This document shows, piece after piece, positions 8,818 through 16,984 of a stretch of 64,000 bases of DNA. Position 1 is the stretch's first letter, and every line of letters begins with the position of its first letter. The position numbers were made by a program, and so were the translations under genes. Source of the stretch: Candidatus Neomarinimicrobiota bacterium (GTDB lineage Bacteria; Fidelibacterota; JAANXI01); NCBI GenBank assembly GCA_021734025.1, contig JAIPJS010000008.1, positions 1 through 64,000 of the forward strand, in the 5' to 3' direction. Under the pieces are notes generated by a model that worked only from the letters and a program-made list of their open reading frames with translations, was not told where the DNA came from and made no database searches.

Positions 8818-9303
8818 TCAGGATATCTTCTTCAAATACTCCGCCAGCCTGTTCAGCGTCTGCTTTCCACCTTCGATGGCACCATTTTCTTCAACATTTT
8901 TGTCCCTGGCCTCTTTCGTTGGGAAAAGCGTCCGAAAGGTGAGCCGGGTTTTACCGCCCAGATCCTCAAATATCACCATTCCGTGGAAAAGCGGTCCTTG
9001 TTCAACTTCTTCGCCGTGTTCATACGACAGCCATTTCGGCTTCACGATTTCTGTGTATTTGATGTAGTTCTTGTAATCCGTGCCATCCGGGCCGTGCATG
9101 ACGAAGTCCCAGACGCCTCCTTCCCTGAAATCCATGGAATGAGTGGTCGTGGTGAAGCCGTCCGGCCCCCACCATTGGCCGATCTTATCCGGTGACGTCC
9201 AGGCGTCGAATACCTGCTCCCTCGGCGCATCGAACTCACGGGTGAGAACGATCTCCCGTTCACTGGTATCCTGATTATTGCTGGTAGTTGTATTTGAATT
9301 CAT
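8818..9303 (-). CDS. SRPBCC / AHSA1-like protein
   Basis: About 161 residues from ATG 9303 (MNSNTTTSNNQ); the open frame extends further upstream but runs back into the preceding gene. The core EIVLTREFDAPREQVFDAWTS, then KIGQWWGPDGFT, is the classic opening of the Aha1-type SRPBCC family, with the C-terminal pocket helix GAIEGGKQTLNRLAEYLKKI. It is the last gene of a four-gene run arsR-SRPBCC-reductase-SRPBCC. It begins 23 bp after the reductase stop, so co-transcription is likely. The ligand is unknown. Confidence 0.88.
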   Translation of the reverse strand: MNSNTTTSNNQDTSEREIVLTREFDAPREQVFDAWTSPDKIGQWWGPDGFTTTTHSMDFREGGVWDFVMHGPDGTDYKNYIKYTEIVKPKWLSYEHGEEVEQGPLFHGMVIFEDLGGKTRLTFRTLFPTKEARDKNVEENGAIEGGKQTLNRLAEYLKKIS

Positions 9304-9326
9304 AGTATTCCTTCGGTTTGTTGAGT

Positions 9327-9920
9327 TTAAAAAGAGCCAGTTTTCACGTCTCCATTTCGTTTGTAGGACGCGATTATGACCCCACTCGGCGAGACTTTTG
9401 AGTCCTTCAGTTCGAAGGCTGCTGGGATGGTTCCATCGCGAAATAACCGCTTCCCCTTGCCGAGGGTCACCGGGTATATCTTTAGCCACAGTTCGTCGGC
9501 TAAGTCATTTGTAAATAACGTCTGGATGAGATTGCTGCTTCCGTGGACCTGCAGTGTGGGGCCATCTTGTTGCTTTAACTTCTCAATCTCAGCAACCACA
9601 TCATCCTGTATTTGAATTGTTCCCTCCCAATCCGTATTGAGGGAATCATCGTTTGAGACCACATATTTTTTTGCTTCCTCAAAAGGGTTATCATTCTGGT
9701 GGGGCCAGTACGAGGCAAAGATGTCGTATGTCTTTCTGCCCAGCAACAGATCGAAGGGCGGCGTCATCTGTTTACCCATTTCATCTCCCAGGACATCGTC
9801 AAAATAGGGCACCGTCCACCCCTCAAGATCAAAGTCGCCGGAGGGATCTTCGCCCTTGCTCCCGGGCGCCTGCATGACGCCGTCAAGGGATAGGAATGTT
9901 AATACTATTATTTTCCTCAT
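9327..9920 (-). CDS. RibD C-terminal / dihydrofolate reductase-like protein
   Basis: 197 residues. The N-terminus IIVLTFLSLDGVMQAPG, then FDLLLGRKTYDIFASYW, and the C-terminal LWLKIYPVTLGKGKRLF are the standard motifs of the YyaP/YwjB group of stand-alone RibD_C proteins. These share the NADPH-binding fold of dihydrofolate reductase and riboflavin reductase, but their substrates are mostly unknown and they are not known to make riboflavin. It is third in the arsR-SRPBCC-reductase-SRPBCC operon, 33 bp after the SRPBCC gene. A second paralogue lies at 11071-11655. It is expected to be cytoplasmic. Confidence 0.87.
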   Translation of the reverse strand: MRKIIVLTFLSLDGVMQAPGSKGEDPSGDFDLEGWTVPYFDDVLGDEMGKQMTPPFDLLLGRKTYDIFASYWPHQNDNPFEEAKKYVVSNDDSLNTDWEGTIQIQDDVVAEIEKLKQQDGPTLQVHGSSNLIQTLFTNDLADELWLKIYPVTLGKGKRLFRDGTIPAAFELKDSKVSPSGVIIASYKRNGDVKTGSF

Positions 9921-9953
9921 ATTGTAGTCCTTTATGTCGAATGCTTTTGTGAT

Positions 9954-10448
9954 TTATTGAATCTCCGCAAGGCGTTCTTCCAAGCGATCCAGCGAGCTGT
10001 TCATGCCTTCAACCACGCCCATTTCCACAACGGATTCGCGGGTCTCAGGCGAGTCGAACAGTGTGGTCTCAATCATCCTGGTTTGACCGTTCTCCGCGAT
10101 AAATTCCACGGTGATGCGCATTTCCGGCATCTCGTTATTCACCGCACCGTCGCTATCCGTAAAGTAGTCTTTATACACAAGCTTGTCCGGAGTATCGATT
10201 TCCTGGTAGATGGCCTTGCCCCAGGATTCATCCCCTTCATTTGGCCCGCGCAGACAGTATAACCATTCGCCGCCTACCCGGAAATCCATGGTACATTCGT
10301 CCATGGGCCACTCCTTCGGTCCCCACCAGCGACTCAGATGCTCGCAACTAGACCACATCTGAAACAAAAGGTCTTTCGGCGCATCGAACACTCTGCTTAA
10401 AACCAGTTCCCGGCCTTTTGTCTCCACCTGTAATTTATCGTTACTCAT
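9954..10448 (-). CDS. SRPBCC / AHSA1-like protein
   Basis: About 164 residues from ATG 10448 (MSNDKLQVET); this start overlaps the stop of the upstream arsR gene by 8 bp, the usual arrangement for this pair. Motifs are ELVLSRVFDAPKDLLFQMWSS, then HLSRWWGPKEWPM, the mid-strand WLYCLRGPNEGDE and the closing helix VEGMNSSLDRLEERL. Translational coupling to ArsR indicates that the repressor and the SRPBCC protein are made together. ArsR-SRPBCC pairs are widespread, though their inducers are mostly unknown. It is the second gene of the operon. Confidence 0.9.
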   Translation of the reverse strand: MSNDKLQVETKGRELVLSRVFDAPKDLLFQMWSSCEHLSRWWGPKEWPMDECTMDFRVGGEWLYCLRGPNEGDESWGKAIYQEIDTPDKLVYKDYFTDSDGAVNNEMPEMRITVEFIAENGQTRMIETTLFDSPETRESVVEMGVVEGMNSSLDRLEERLAEIQ

Positions 10449-10782
10449 CTTTATTCTCCTTTGCTTGTATGCGTTCAAGGTAATCGTCCAGCCGATTGAA
10501 ACTCCCCTCGAAGAAGCGCCGGTACTGCTCCATCCACTCGTCGATATCCCGGAGCGGTTCCGGATGCAGCCGGCACGGACGATACTGTGCCTCCCGGCTG
10601 CGTTCGATCAAGTTTGCCTTCTCCAGCACTTTGAGATGTTTGGTGACCGCCGGCATGGTCATGTCGAACGGTTCGGCTAACTCTGAGACCGTCTTCTCGC
10701 CTGTAGTCAAATTTGCCAATATGGCCCGGCGAGTTGGATCTGCAAGTGCTCCGAAGGTGGCGCTGAGGGTATCCTGTGGCAT
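10441..10782 (-). CDS. ArsR-family regulator of the SRPBCC-reductase operon
   Basis: 113 residues. The signature [16 protein letters not shown] is followed by the helix-turn-helix VSELAEPFDMTMPAVTKHLKVLEKANLI and a C-terminal dimer helix DIDEWMEQYRRFFEGSFNRLDDYL, the form typical of ArsR proteins linked to SRPBCC genes. No metal-binding cysteines are visible. It is first in the operon, and its stop overlaps the next start (atgagtaa). A 10-bp perfect inverted repeat 11-48 bp upstream of its start is a good candidate for its own operator, so the operon is probably self-repressed. Confidence 0.9.
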   Translation of the reverse strand: MPQDTLSATFGALADPTRRAILANLTTGEKTVSELAEPFDMTMPAVTKHLKVLEKANLIERSREAQYRPCRLHPEPLRDIDEWMEQYRRFFEGSFNRLDDYLERIQAKENKDE

Positions 10783-10792
10783 CGATTATCCT

Positions 10793-10830
10793 TATTTTAC
10801 CATCTGTTTAATTAACTTGCTGGTAAAATA
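10793..10830. promoter_or_regulatory. Candidate ArsR operator
   Basis: TATTTTACCA (10793-10802) and its exact reverse complement TGGTAAAATA (10821-10830) are separated by 18 bp and lie just upstream of the arsR start on the minus strand. The arms are AT-rich, as usual for ArsR operators. That ArsR binds here is an inference from position and symmetry. The rest of the gene-free interval up to 11070 holds only the hairpin at 11020-11051. Confidence 0.5.
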
Positions 10831-11019
10831 GATGATGACAACCTGTCTGTCAAGGCGAATTTTCAAAATTAAGTTGCTACATTGAAATCTCTGTTTACCA
10901 AGTGTAAGGACGCGGTTTATCGCGTACGGGAAGATGATACGAAATGTCAACTTACATTTTCCAAAGCGAACCCTTGCCGACTATTGCCTATAGCGGTGCC
11001 GGTGATTAGAAGAAAATGA

Positions 11020-11051
11020 CCGTCACCGACGCGGGGAGCGGTCGGTGACGG
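11020..11051 (-). terminator. Hairpin downstream of the second RibD_C-like gene
   Basis: CCGTCACCGAC (11020-11030) and GTCGGTGACGG (11041-11051) form a perfect 11-bp stem with a 10-nt loop, 20 bp beyond the stop of the minus-strand gene ending at 11071. In the minus direction the following sequence is moderately T-rich (tcattttcttc), so it may terminate that transcript. GTCGGTGA motifs also recur in repeats near 39.25 and 55.23 kb. Confidence 0.55.
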
Positions 11052-11070
11052 AAGGACTTTCCGGTATTTT

Positions 11071-11655
11071 TCAGTGGAGTTGTATACTGCGATTAATGGG
11101 AGTATACTCCAGCTGCACCAGTCCGCCGCTGAGAGGTCTGACCTTTCGCAATCTGAAATTTTTGTAGGAATCAGATTCCCCGAACAGCCGGATTCCGCCG
11201 CCCAGCAGCACCGGGGCGACGAACAAGATCATCTCGTCGAGCAAGCCTTCTTCTATGAACTGCTGAGCCACGATGCCGCCGCCTTCGACCCAAATGTGTT
11301 TATCGGTGATGCTTTTCGCCTTCTCCAGGACGACTCCGATCGGCTCATCGGTGAATGTTACCTTCTCTCGGACATCTTTATCCGGCGGACGATGCGTCAA
11401 CACGAATTTCGGCAGGGGATGCACGTCGCCGTAGCCGTGGGAGATCTCCCAGTCGTAGGTGCTCCGCCCCATGATGATGGCGCCGACACTCCGGAAGAAC
11501 AACTCCCAGGCATACGGATTGTCCTCCTTTTCTGAGTCAAAATCTGGCAGACCGGTCTCGTCGTCATTAAACTGATCCAACCACGACAGATCCGCCTCCG
11601 GCCCGGCGATATAGCCGTCCAGACTCATGGCAATGTACAGGATGGTTTTACTCAT
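11071..11655 (-). CDS. RibD C-terminal / dihydrofolate reductase-like protein (second paralogue)
   Basis: 194 residues. Motifs include TILYIAMSLDGYIAG, then DLSWLDQFN, GAIIMGRSTYDW and the C-terminal EMILFVAPVLLGGGIRLFG, all standard for the stand-alone RibD_C family. It has the same fold as the protein at 9327-9920 but belongs to a different subgroup (YIAGPEADLSWL type). It probably binds NADPH; the substrate is unknown. It is 179 bp downstream of the SnoaL-like gene on the same strand, so it may have its own promoter. Confidence 0.88.
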   Translation of the reverse strand: MSKTILYIAMSLDGYIAGPEADLSWLDQFNDDETGLPDFDSEKEDNPYAWELFFRSVGAIIMGRSTYDWEISHGYGDVHPLPKFVLTHRPPDKDVREKVTFTDEPIGVVLEKAKSITDKHIWVEGGGIVAQQFIEEGLLDEMILFVAPVLLGGGIRLFGESDSYKNFRLRKVRPLSGGLVQLEYTPINRSIQLH

Positions 11656-11834
11656 GGATTTCCTTATCTAAATTGATAAACCAGATTTCTCCTCCGGGAG
11701 GAGTCCCTTCGGGGAGACTCCCTCGTTAAATCGAGGTCGTTCGAAGTGACATTGTTGGAAGGTTATATAAACATGCCAGAGTGTTTCTCAACTCAAAGGA
11801 TTTTTTTGGCGCAATCTATCTTTTTCTGTTCACC

Positions 11835-12200
11835 TTAAAAAAGTCCGTGTTCGTTTGGCGAATCCTCGATCTTTTCTTGTGACGCTTCCCAGAGTTCGAT
11901 GATCTTGCCGTCTTCAAACCGGAAGATATGGATTACTGCCCAGATTGAATCGGCGGCAAGTTGCACTTTTCCATGAACTGTCACCAGATCCTTGTCTTCC
12001 AGCGCTCGCAAAGCCTCATAGGATTTATCCGGGAATTCCTCAGCATTTTCCTCCATACCTACCAGCAGGGATTCCCTATCACCTTTGAAGTACACATTGT
12101 GGTGAATGAACTCCGGGTGGACGTGCTCTTCGTACGCTGGTCGGACATCACCCCTGGAGACCCGTTTCAAAAAGTCGATGGCGATTTCTTTATTTGTCAT
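11835..12200 (-). CDS. SnoaL-like / NTF2-fold protein
   Basis: About 121 residues from ATG 12200 (MTNKEIAIDFL). The pattern is that of the SnoaL-like polyketide-cyclase/NTF2 superfamily: HVHPEFIHHNVYFKGD, then VTVHGKVQL and the final strand IHIFRFEDGKIIELWEASQEK. The histidines in PEFIHHN are those usually lining the pocket. Many members are secreted or stress-related enzymes of unknown reaction. It starts 13 bp after the VOC gene and is presumably co-transcribed with it. The longer open frame upstream would overlap the VOC gene and is not favoured. Confidence 0.8.
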   Translation of the reverse strand: MTNKEIAIDFLKRVSRGDVRPAYEEHVHPEFIHHNVYFKGDRESLLVGMEENAEEFPDKSYEALRALEDKDLVTVHGKVQLAADSIWAVIHIFRFEDGKIIELWEASQEKIEDSPNEHGLF

Positions 12201-12213
12201 AGCATTTCCTTTG

Positions 12214-13128
12214 CTATTTTTCCGCATACGCCTTTTCCAGATTAGCAATTTCAATCTTCTTCATCTGAAGCATCGCTTCGGTGACCCGTTTCCCCTTTTC
12301 CCGGTCTCCGTCCCGGAGCAAACTATACAGCTGCTTCGGCACGATCTGCCACGAGACGCCATATTTGTCCTTCAGCCAGCCACACTGTTGCTCCTGTCCT
12401 TCTGCCGTGAATTGTTCCCAAAGATGATCCACCTCGTCCTGGGAGTCGCACTGCACGAGCAACGAAATCGCCTCGTTAAAGGTGAAGTCGTGCTCCATGG
12501 CACTGTCCATCGCCGCAAAGAGCTGGTCTTCCAGCCTGAAATCCGCGTACATCACGGTTCCTTTTTCCTGAAACTCGTTATTCTCTTCGTAGTGCGCAAT
12601 GTTGACTACCTCCGAATTGTCCAAAACCGAGGTGTAAAACCGGATAGCTTCCTCGGCTTTGCCGCACTGGTCGTTGACGAACATCAAGGAAGGCATGATT
12701 TTCTGCTCGAATCCGCTCCGGGACTTCATTATTTGCCACGTCACGCCGAATTTATCTGCCGTCCAGCCATACCGGTCGCTGAACGGATAGGAATCCAGCG
12801 GCATCAAGGCTTTACCGCCCTTGTTCAGATTTTCCCAGAGCGCATCCACTTCTTCTGCAGTATCACAGTTTACGATAAACGATATCGACGGGTTAAACGT
12901 AAAATGCGGACCGCCGTTCAGTCCAACCATTTTATAACCCTCGATCTCGAACTCGACGGTCATCACTGTTCCGGCCTCTTGGCCGTGAACATCCTGTCCC
13001 GCTTCTACATAATGGGTGATGTTTCCGATAGCAGAATTTTCGAAGATGGATGTATAGAATTCCGCAGCCTCTTCGGCCTGATCGTCGAACCAAAGGTGCG
13101 GAATGATCTTTTGCTTTGATGTATTCAT
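12214..13128 (-). CDS. Tandem VOC-domain (PhnB/glyoxalase-like) protein
   Basis: About 304 residues from ATG 13128, preceded by a tcaaagga-like region; the longer frame is not needed. Two copies of the PhnB-type vicinal oxygen chelate domain are present: residues about 7-125 (IIPHLWFDDQAEEAAEFYTSIF, then PSISFIVNCDTAEEVDALWENL and YGWTADKFGVTWQI) and about 135-265 (IMPSLMFVNDQCGKAEEAIRFY, then EAISLLVQCDSQDEVDHLWEQF and CGWLKDKYGVSWQIVP). Each half ends in the same GVxWQI motif. Such proteins are often annotated as 3-demethylubiquinone methyltransferase-like, but catalytic function is doubtful. A tail of about 40 residues follows. It heads the VOC-SnoaL pair and has a palindrome in its candidate promoter. 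Confidence 0.88.
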   Translation of the reverse strand: MNTSKQKIIPHLWFDDQAEEAAEFYTSIFENSAIGNITHYVEAGQDVHGQEAGTVMTVEFEIEGYKMVGLNGGPHFTFNPSISFIVNCDTAEEVDALWENLNKGGKALMPLDSYPFSDRYGWTADKFGVTWQIMKSRSGFEQKIMPSLMFVNDQCGKAEEAIRFYTSVLDNSEVVNIAHYEENNEFQEKGTVMYADFRLEDQLFAAMDSAMEHDFTFNEAISLLVQCDSQDEVDHLWEQFTAEGQEQQCGWLKDKYGVSWQIVPKQLYSLLRDGDREKGKRVTEAMLQMKKIEIANLEKAYAEK

Positions 13129-13183
13129 GAGTGCTCCTTTTTTCTTGGTAGATAGGCCAAGTTGAAAATAAGTCAACCGGGGA

Positions 13184-13216
13184 AAGAAATATCTCATACT
13201 GTAACGTTACAGTCAA
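13184..13216 (-). promoter_or_regulatory. Candidate promoter with a 16-bp palindrome in its spacer
   Basis: ACTGTAACGTTACAGT (13198-13213) is a perfect palindrome 70 bp upstream of the VOC gene start. On the minus strand TTGACT overlaps its edge and is followed, 17 bp later, by GATATT, which would serve as -35 and -10. A repressor bound to the palindrome would sit on the spacer. TetR- and MerR-type operators have this layout, but no such regulator is adjacent; only an AraC remnant follows. Confidence 0.5.
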
Positions 13217-13380
13217 TATGATAATTCTTGTCATCTTTCGTTGAAGTGTTTTTTACTTGCTACACTTTTGAATCAAGTCCCTTACACAGAGCACTGGGAC
13301 ACTAAACGTGGAAGTACACTGTATTAGGTATAGTATAGTGGAACTCTGATGGATGAATTACCTAAAGAGTTAAAAATGCC

Positions 13381-13482
13381 GCCTCCTACGACACCAGTAT
13401 ACCGGAGTTTTTTCTACGGATCACGGGGCTTACGCCGATCGAGTACCGGGAGAAGTATAACCGGGAGGCGGTGGCGGTGTGA
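13381..13482 (+). pseudogene. C-terminal remnant of an AraC/GlxA-type regulator
   Basis: The frame ending at the TGA 13480-13482 reads ASYDTSIPEFFLRITG followed by LTPIEYREKYNREAVAV. This matches the last helix-turn-helix of AraC proteins, whose usual ending is a serine/phenylalanine-rich segment, then ITGLTPxEYR. No matching N-terminal part exists upstream, and the expected SRLF residues are missing. The rest of the gene-free region 13129-14022 contains only a promoter, a structured repeat and unrecognised sequence. Confidence 0.6.
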
Positions 13483-13636
13483 TGATAGTTTAATTTGTTG
13501 AAAACATGATCAAGTCCACCACATAGTATAAAACAAAGGAAGATGAATAGCCCCGGGCTTTAGACCGGGGTCAAACGTAAAATTCAAATACAGACCAATC
13601 TCCCCTCTAGGCAATACGAATTTTCAATTTCTTATT

Positions 13637-13832
13637 ACCCGTTTTTTCTTGATATCCCAAAGGGATCCCTTCCGGGGAAAAACGGGTAGAAAAAATCAAG
13701 CCTCGTAGAGATCCCTGGTGGGAAAAACTTCGAACTCACACTCTTACATTTTAACATGGTCTTTCATAATCCATAGATGAAAATTTAGTATGATTATTGC
13801 TCTATATAAGGGTGCTCAGACACGAAGTTTTC
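13637..13832 (+). repeat. Structured repeat with pseudoknot head (enlarged loop)
   Basis: The stem ACCCGTTTTT/AAAAACGGGT (13637-13646/13678-13687) encloses TCTTGAT plus an inserted GGGATCCC palindrome, and the partner ATCAAG follows at 13695-13700. Downstream blocks match the elements at 5.1 and 19.1 kb: ACTTCGAACTCACAC, then TGGTCTTTCATAAT and GGTGCTCAGACACGAAGTTTTC (to 13832). No inverted right-hand hairpin is seen, so this copy is 3'-truncated. Confidence 0.7.
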
Positions 13833-14022
13833 CACAAAACAGAATAACTTCTGGAGTCGTTTTATATAATCATTGACCATTTAGGTGCCATTTTGATAAG
13901 CGGAAGCCTGCTTTAGCCATTTCCAGAGCGTTCACAGAGCGTTACTTTCCATGCCGCATAGGACCATAAGATGTTCTTTTTCGTCTCCTATGTTCTCCAA
14001 TGCAAATTCCAAATAGCGCCCT

Positions 14023-15111
14023 TTATTTCCAGTGATGCGTCACCTCCACCGTCTCGCGCACCAAAAATCTTGCAAATTCCCCGGCAGACTCCTCAACCTG
14101 CTCCCTGATATCCAAGGAAGGCTTGTCAAAAAATTCAGTCTCAATGGTCACTTTTGTCTTCTGCACCGAACGCTTCCAGATGCCAACGACTTGCCCGCCC
14201 ACCACAATAACCGGACGGAAAATGCCGTTATTCGAAATTGCCTTCTTTTCGATGTTCTCCGAGATAGCCACGTTGCGACTCTTGTAACTGATGAGGAACT
14301 CATCGTACGCCGGAATGAGAAACGCCGATTTCTCTGCATCGGCAGTATTCACCGATGATTCGGAGAACCAATATTCCCGGGATTCGACCGCTTCGGACTG
14401 AAAATCCGGTTTAATCATTTCCAGTGCTTTTCGGGAATCGGTGAGTGTGAGTCCCGACCACCAGACAAAGTCATCAAGCGTGGCCGGGCCGTGACTCCGG
14501 AAATAGGTGCGGGCCAGTTTTGCCAGTGACTCTTCCCGGCTCAGCTTCGGTACGTCCGGGACACGCTCATCCATCAAAGCGTAGGTATAATCCCTACCTT
14601 TTGTCGCCCCGCTGCAGATGACGCCGTCCAGTTCTGCCTGCAACAGCAGATGTGAAGCCATGTTGTCCTTGTTTTCGAATCCCGCGTCCTCAAGTGCGGT
14701 CACCAGTTCTTTTCGCGAAAGATGGTTACCGTCGGTGAGTGCTTCCTCGATAGCACGGTTACTTCGTGCCACGACTTCTTTGGTAATACCCAGCTGTTTG
14801 TGGCGTGATCTGGTGGCAGTCTGAATCCGCGGTGCAGTTAAATCCAATATCCATCGGATGTCGTTGGCGGCAACAATATGCCACGTCGGTCTCAAAAGGT
14901 GTGTCCGGATGATATCTCCATCCTTTATCGCGTCCTCGATTGTCTCAAGATTCGAGCCAGGTAACCGGACTCCCAGGGCCCACTTCACCATGCGGTAATC
15001 CTGTGCCTGCACCGCGCCCATCCACCCAACCAGATCTTTGGGAGATGAGAATTGCGGATTAGCTATCTGCTGAGTCTGCAGTCTGATTCGTGCTATATCT
15101 GACGAGTTCAC
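14023..15111 (-). CDS. Winged-helix (HTH_42, AlkZ/YcaQ-like) DNA repair-type protein
   Basis: 362 residues covering the whole HTH_42 family: tandem winged helices with LVGWMGAVQAQDYRMVKWAL near the N-terminus, HLLRPTWHIV in the middle and FLIPAYDEFLISYKSR, then PVIVVGGQVVGIWKR at the end. Gln35 and Gln37 form the QxQ motif that in E. coli AlkZ (Gln37/Gln39) is catalytic for unhooking DNA interstrand crosslinks and removing alkylated bases. This family is broad and not every member is shown to be a glycosylase. It is divergent from a DUF72-HMCES pair, which supports a DNA-damage role. No signal peptide is visible. Confidence 0.85.
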   Translation of the reverse strand: MNSSDIARIRLQTQQIANPQFSSPKDLVGWMGAVQAQDYRMVKWALGVRLPGSNLETIEDAIKDGDIIRTHLLRPTWHIVAANDIRWILDLTAPRIQTATRSRHKQLGITKEVVARSNRAIEEALTDGNHLSRKELVTALEDAGFENKDNMASHLLLQAELDGVICSGATKGRDYTYALMDERVPDVPKLSREESLAKLARTYFRSHGPATLDDFVWWSGLTLTDSRKALEMIKPDFQSEAVESREYWFSESSVNTADAEKSAFLIPAYDEFLISYKSRNVAISENIEKKAISNNGIFRPVIVVGGQVVGIWKRSVQKTKVTIETEFFDKPSLDIREQVEESAGEFARFLVRETVEVTHHWK

Positions 15112-15286
15112 TGTGTTTCCCGTTGTTTAGTAAATTATCAGGAGTAAGAAGAAGCCATATTAACGAATTTTCGTATAAATTTCCTGTAATGGGTTCAATC
15201 GAATTATTCAGGGAAAATCAGTCTTCAACTTCTTACATTGCTTTCCGCTAGTAGACAACTGCAAATACAAAAAGTGAGAATAAACT

Positions 15287-16159
15287 ATGAAATTCGGCAG
15301 CGTCGATAATCCCGGTGGCAGAGATCTGAGTCTCCCGGGGGACCATCCGGATACTGCCAAGGTGCTGTCAAATTCTAGGAGCTCCGGCAAGCCGAAGATT
15401 TACGTCGGTTGCGCCAAGTGGAACCGCCAGGATCTGAAGAATTTTTACCCGCGCGGTACCAAAGATGAACTCACCTATTACGCCACGCAGTTCAATTCCG
15501 TTGAGATGAACGCCACGTATCACCGGAGTTATCCGCCGGATCAGTACATCGAATGGCGGGAGAAAGTCCACGATAATTTTAAGTTTTTCCCAAAAGTAGA
15601 CGGGTATATCAGTCACATGAAATGGCTGAACGAGATTGAGAATAGAACTGACGATTTTCTTTCGGGGGTGACTCATCTGGGAGAAAATCTTGGCACCATT
15701 TTTCTACAGTTATCGGTCCGGTTTGCACCGAAATTCATGGATCGGGTTATCCGCTTTATCGAACGCTGGCCAGCCGATCTCCCGCTGGCTATCGAATTAC
15801 GGCATCCGGACTGGTATATCGACACCTCCGTTGCAGCGGAATTATATCAATTATTAGAGGAAAACGACGTTGCGAATGTCATCACCGATACTGCGGGTGA
15901 GCGTGAGCTGCTGCACATGCGGTTGACGAACGGCGAGGTGTTTATCCGCTACGTTGGCGCTAACCATCCCAGCGATTACTCCCGCCTGGATGATTGGGTC
16001 GTTCGTCTGAAATCCTGGGCTGAGCAAGGCATTGAACAGATCGACTTTTTCGTGCACCAGAATGAGGAAATCGAATCCCCGAAATTGGCGGCATACTTTA
16101 TCAGGAAACTGAACAAGGCGATGGGGAACTCCCTGCCTGTTCCCCGTTATCTCAGTTAA
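15287..16159 (+). CDS. DUF72 (YecE-like) protein
   Basis: 290 residues. After about 40 variable residues comes the DUF72 core: KIYVGCAKWNRQDLKNFYPRG, then YATQFNSVEMNATYHRSYP, FKFFPKVDGYISH, FLQLSVRFAPK and LAIELRHPDWY, ending IDFFVHQNEEI. The family has a TIM-barrel fold and unknown function. It lies 20 bp upstream of the HMCES gene with a ggagg ribosome site between, so the two are co-transcribed. It faces the AlkZ-like gene across a 175-bp divergent promoter region. Involvement in nucleic acid repair is only suggested by these neighbours. Confidence 0.88.
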   Translation: MKFGSVDNPGGRDLSLPGDHPDTAKVLSNSRSSGKPKIYVGCAKWNRQDLKNFYPRGTKDELTYYATQFNSVEMNATYHRSYPPDQYIEWREKVHDNFKFFPKVDGYISHMKWLNEIENRTDDFLSGVTHLGENLGTIFLQLSVRFAPKFMDRVIRFIERWPADLPLAIELRHPDWYIDTSVAAELYQLLEENDVANVITDTAGERELLHMRLTNGEVFIRYVGANHPSDYSRLDDWVVRLKSWAEQGIEQIDFFVHQNEEIESPKLAAYFIRKLNKAMGNSLPVPRYLS

Positions 16160-16179
16160 TACGAGTTTGGAGGTATCTT

Positions 16180-16899
16180 ATGTGTGGTCGTGTATCACTG
16201 ACGAAAGCGATTGAGCCTGTGGAACAACGCTTCAATGTAAAGTATACGGGTGACCGGGAGTGGCCGATCTACTATAACGGTGCGCCTTCTCAGTATTATC
16301 CCGTCATTACCAACGAAAACCCGGAACAGATACAGCTCTTCCGATGGGGATTAATTCCGTCGTGGTCGAAGCAACCGGAAACCAAGTATTCCATGATCAA
16401 CGCGAAAGCGGAAACCCTGGAGGAAAAACGTTCCTATAAAGGGCCATTTCAAAAACGGCGTTGTCTCGTGATTGTGGATGGATTTTACGAGTGGAAAAAA
16501 ACCGGGAATTCGAAACAACCGTATCGGATCAGATTGGAAAACGAGTCACTCTTCGCTTTCGCAGGACTGTATGAAATCTGGAAAAATGACGAACAGGTGC
16601 TCCCGTCCTTTACCATCATCACAACCGAGCCGAACTCCGTAATGGAAAATATCCACAACCGGATGCCGGTTATTTTGCCCAAAGAGGTGGAGCTCCAGTG
16701 GCTCGATAACTCCCTGGAAACCGATGAACTGAAGCCTTTACTCCGGCCGTATCCCAAAGATGATTTGACCGCCTATCCCGTATCAAAAATCGTGAATAAT
16801 CCGAAAAATAATCAGCCGGATGTCATTCGCCCAATAGACGATAGCACAAAGAACGATCCTAATGATACCGGAGAAGATGGCCAGGCCGAACTATTCTGA
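16180..16899 (+). CDS. SOS response-associated peptidase / abasic-site protein (HMCES, YedK family)
   Basis: 239 residues. Cys2 directly after the initiator Met (MCGRVSLT) is the residue that forms a stable thiazolidine link with abasic sites in single-stranded DNA in this family. Other conserved residues are present: MINAKAETLEEKRSYK, Glu104 in GFYEWKKTG, and His159 in IHNRMPVIL. The protein shields abasic sites and prevents strand breakage at replication forks. Start choice is certain because Cys2 must become N-terminal. It is co-transcribed with the DUF72 gene. The last 20 or so residues are an acidic tail beyond the usual fold. Confidence 0.95.
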   Translation: MCGRVSLTKAIEPVEQRFNVKYTGDREWPIYYNGAPSQYYPVITNENPEQIQLFRWGLIPSWSKQPETKYSMINAKAETLEEKRSYKGPFQKRRCLVIVDGFYEWKKTGNSKQPYRIRLENESLFAFAGLYEIWKNDEQVLPSFTIITTEPNSVMENIHNRMPVILPKEVELQWLDNSLETDELKPLLRPYPKDDLTAYPVSKIVNNPKNNQPDVIRPIDDSTKNDPNDTGEDGQAELF

Positions 16900-16984
16900 T
16901 TCAACATGCAAAATTTTAGGAATTTTCGTAACAAAGACTGAGTAAACTTCTCCGGGCATTGGAACATGACTCCTTTTCTCCTCT

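Noticed and set aside
12106-13119. 337-codon open frame on the plus strand
   Set aside because: Lies entirely antisense to the VOC gene, whose protein has clear family motifs.
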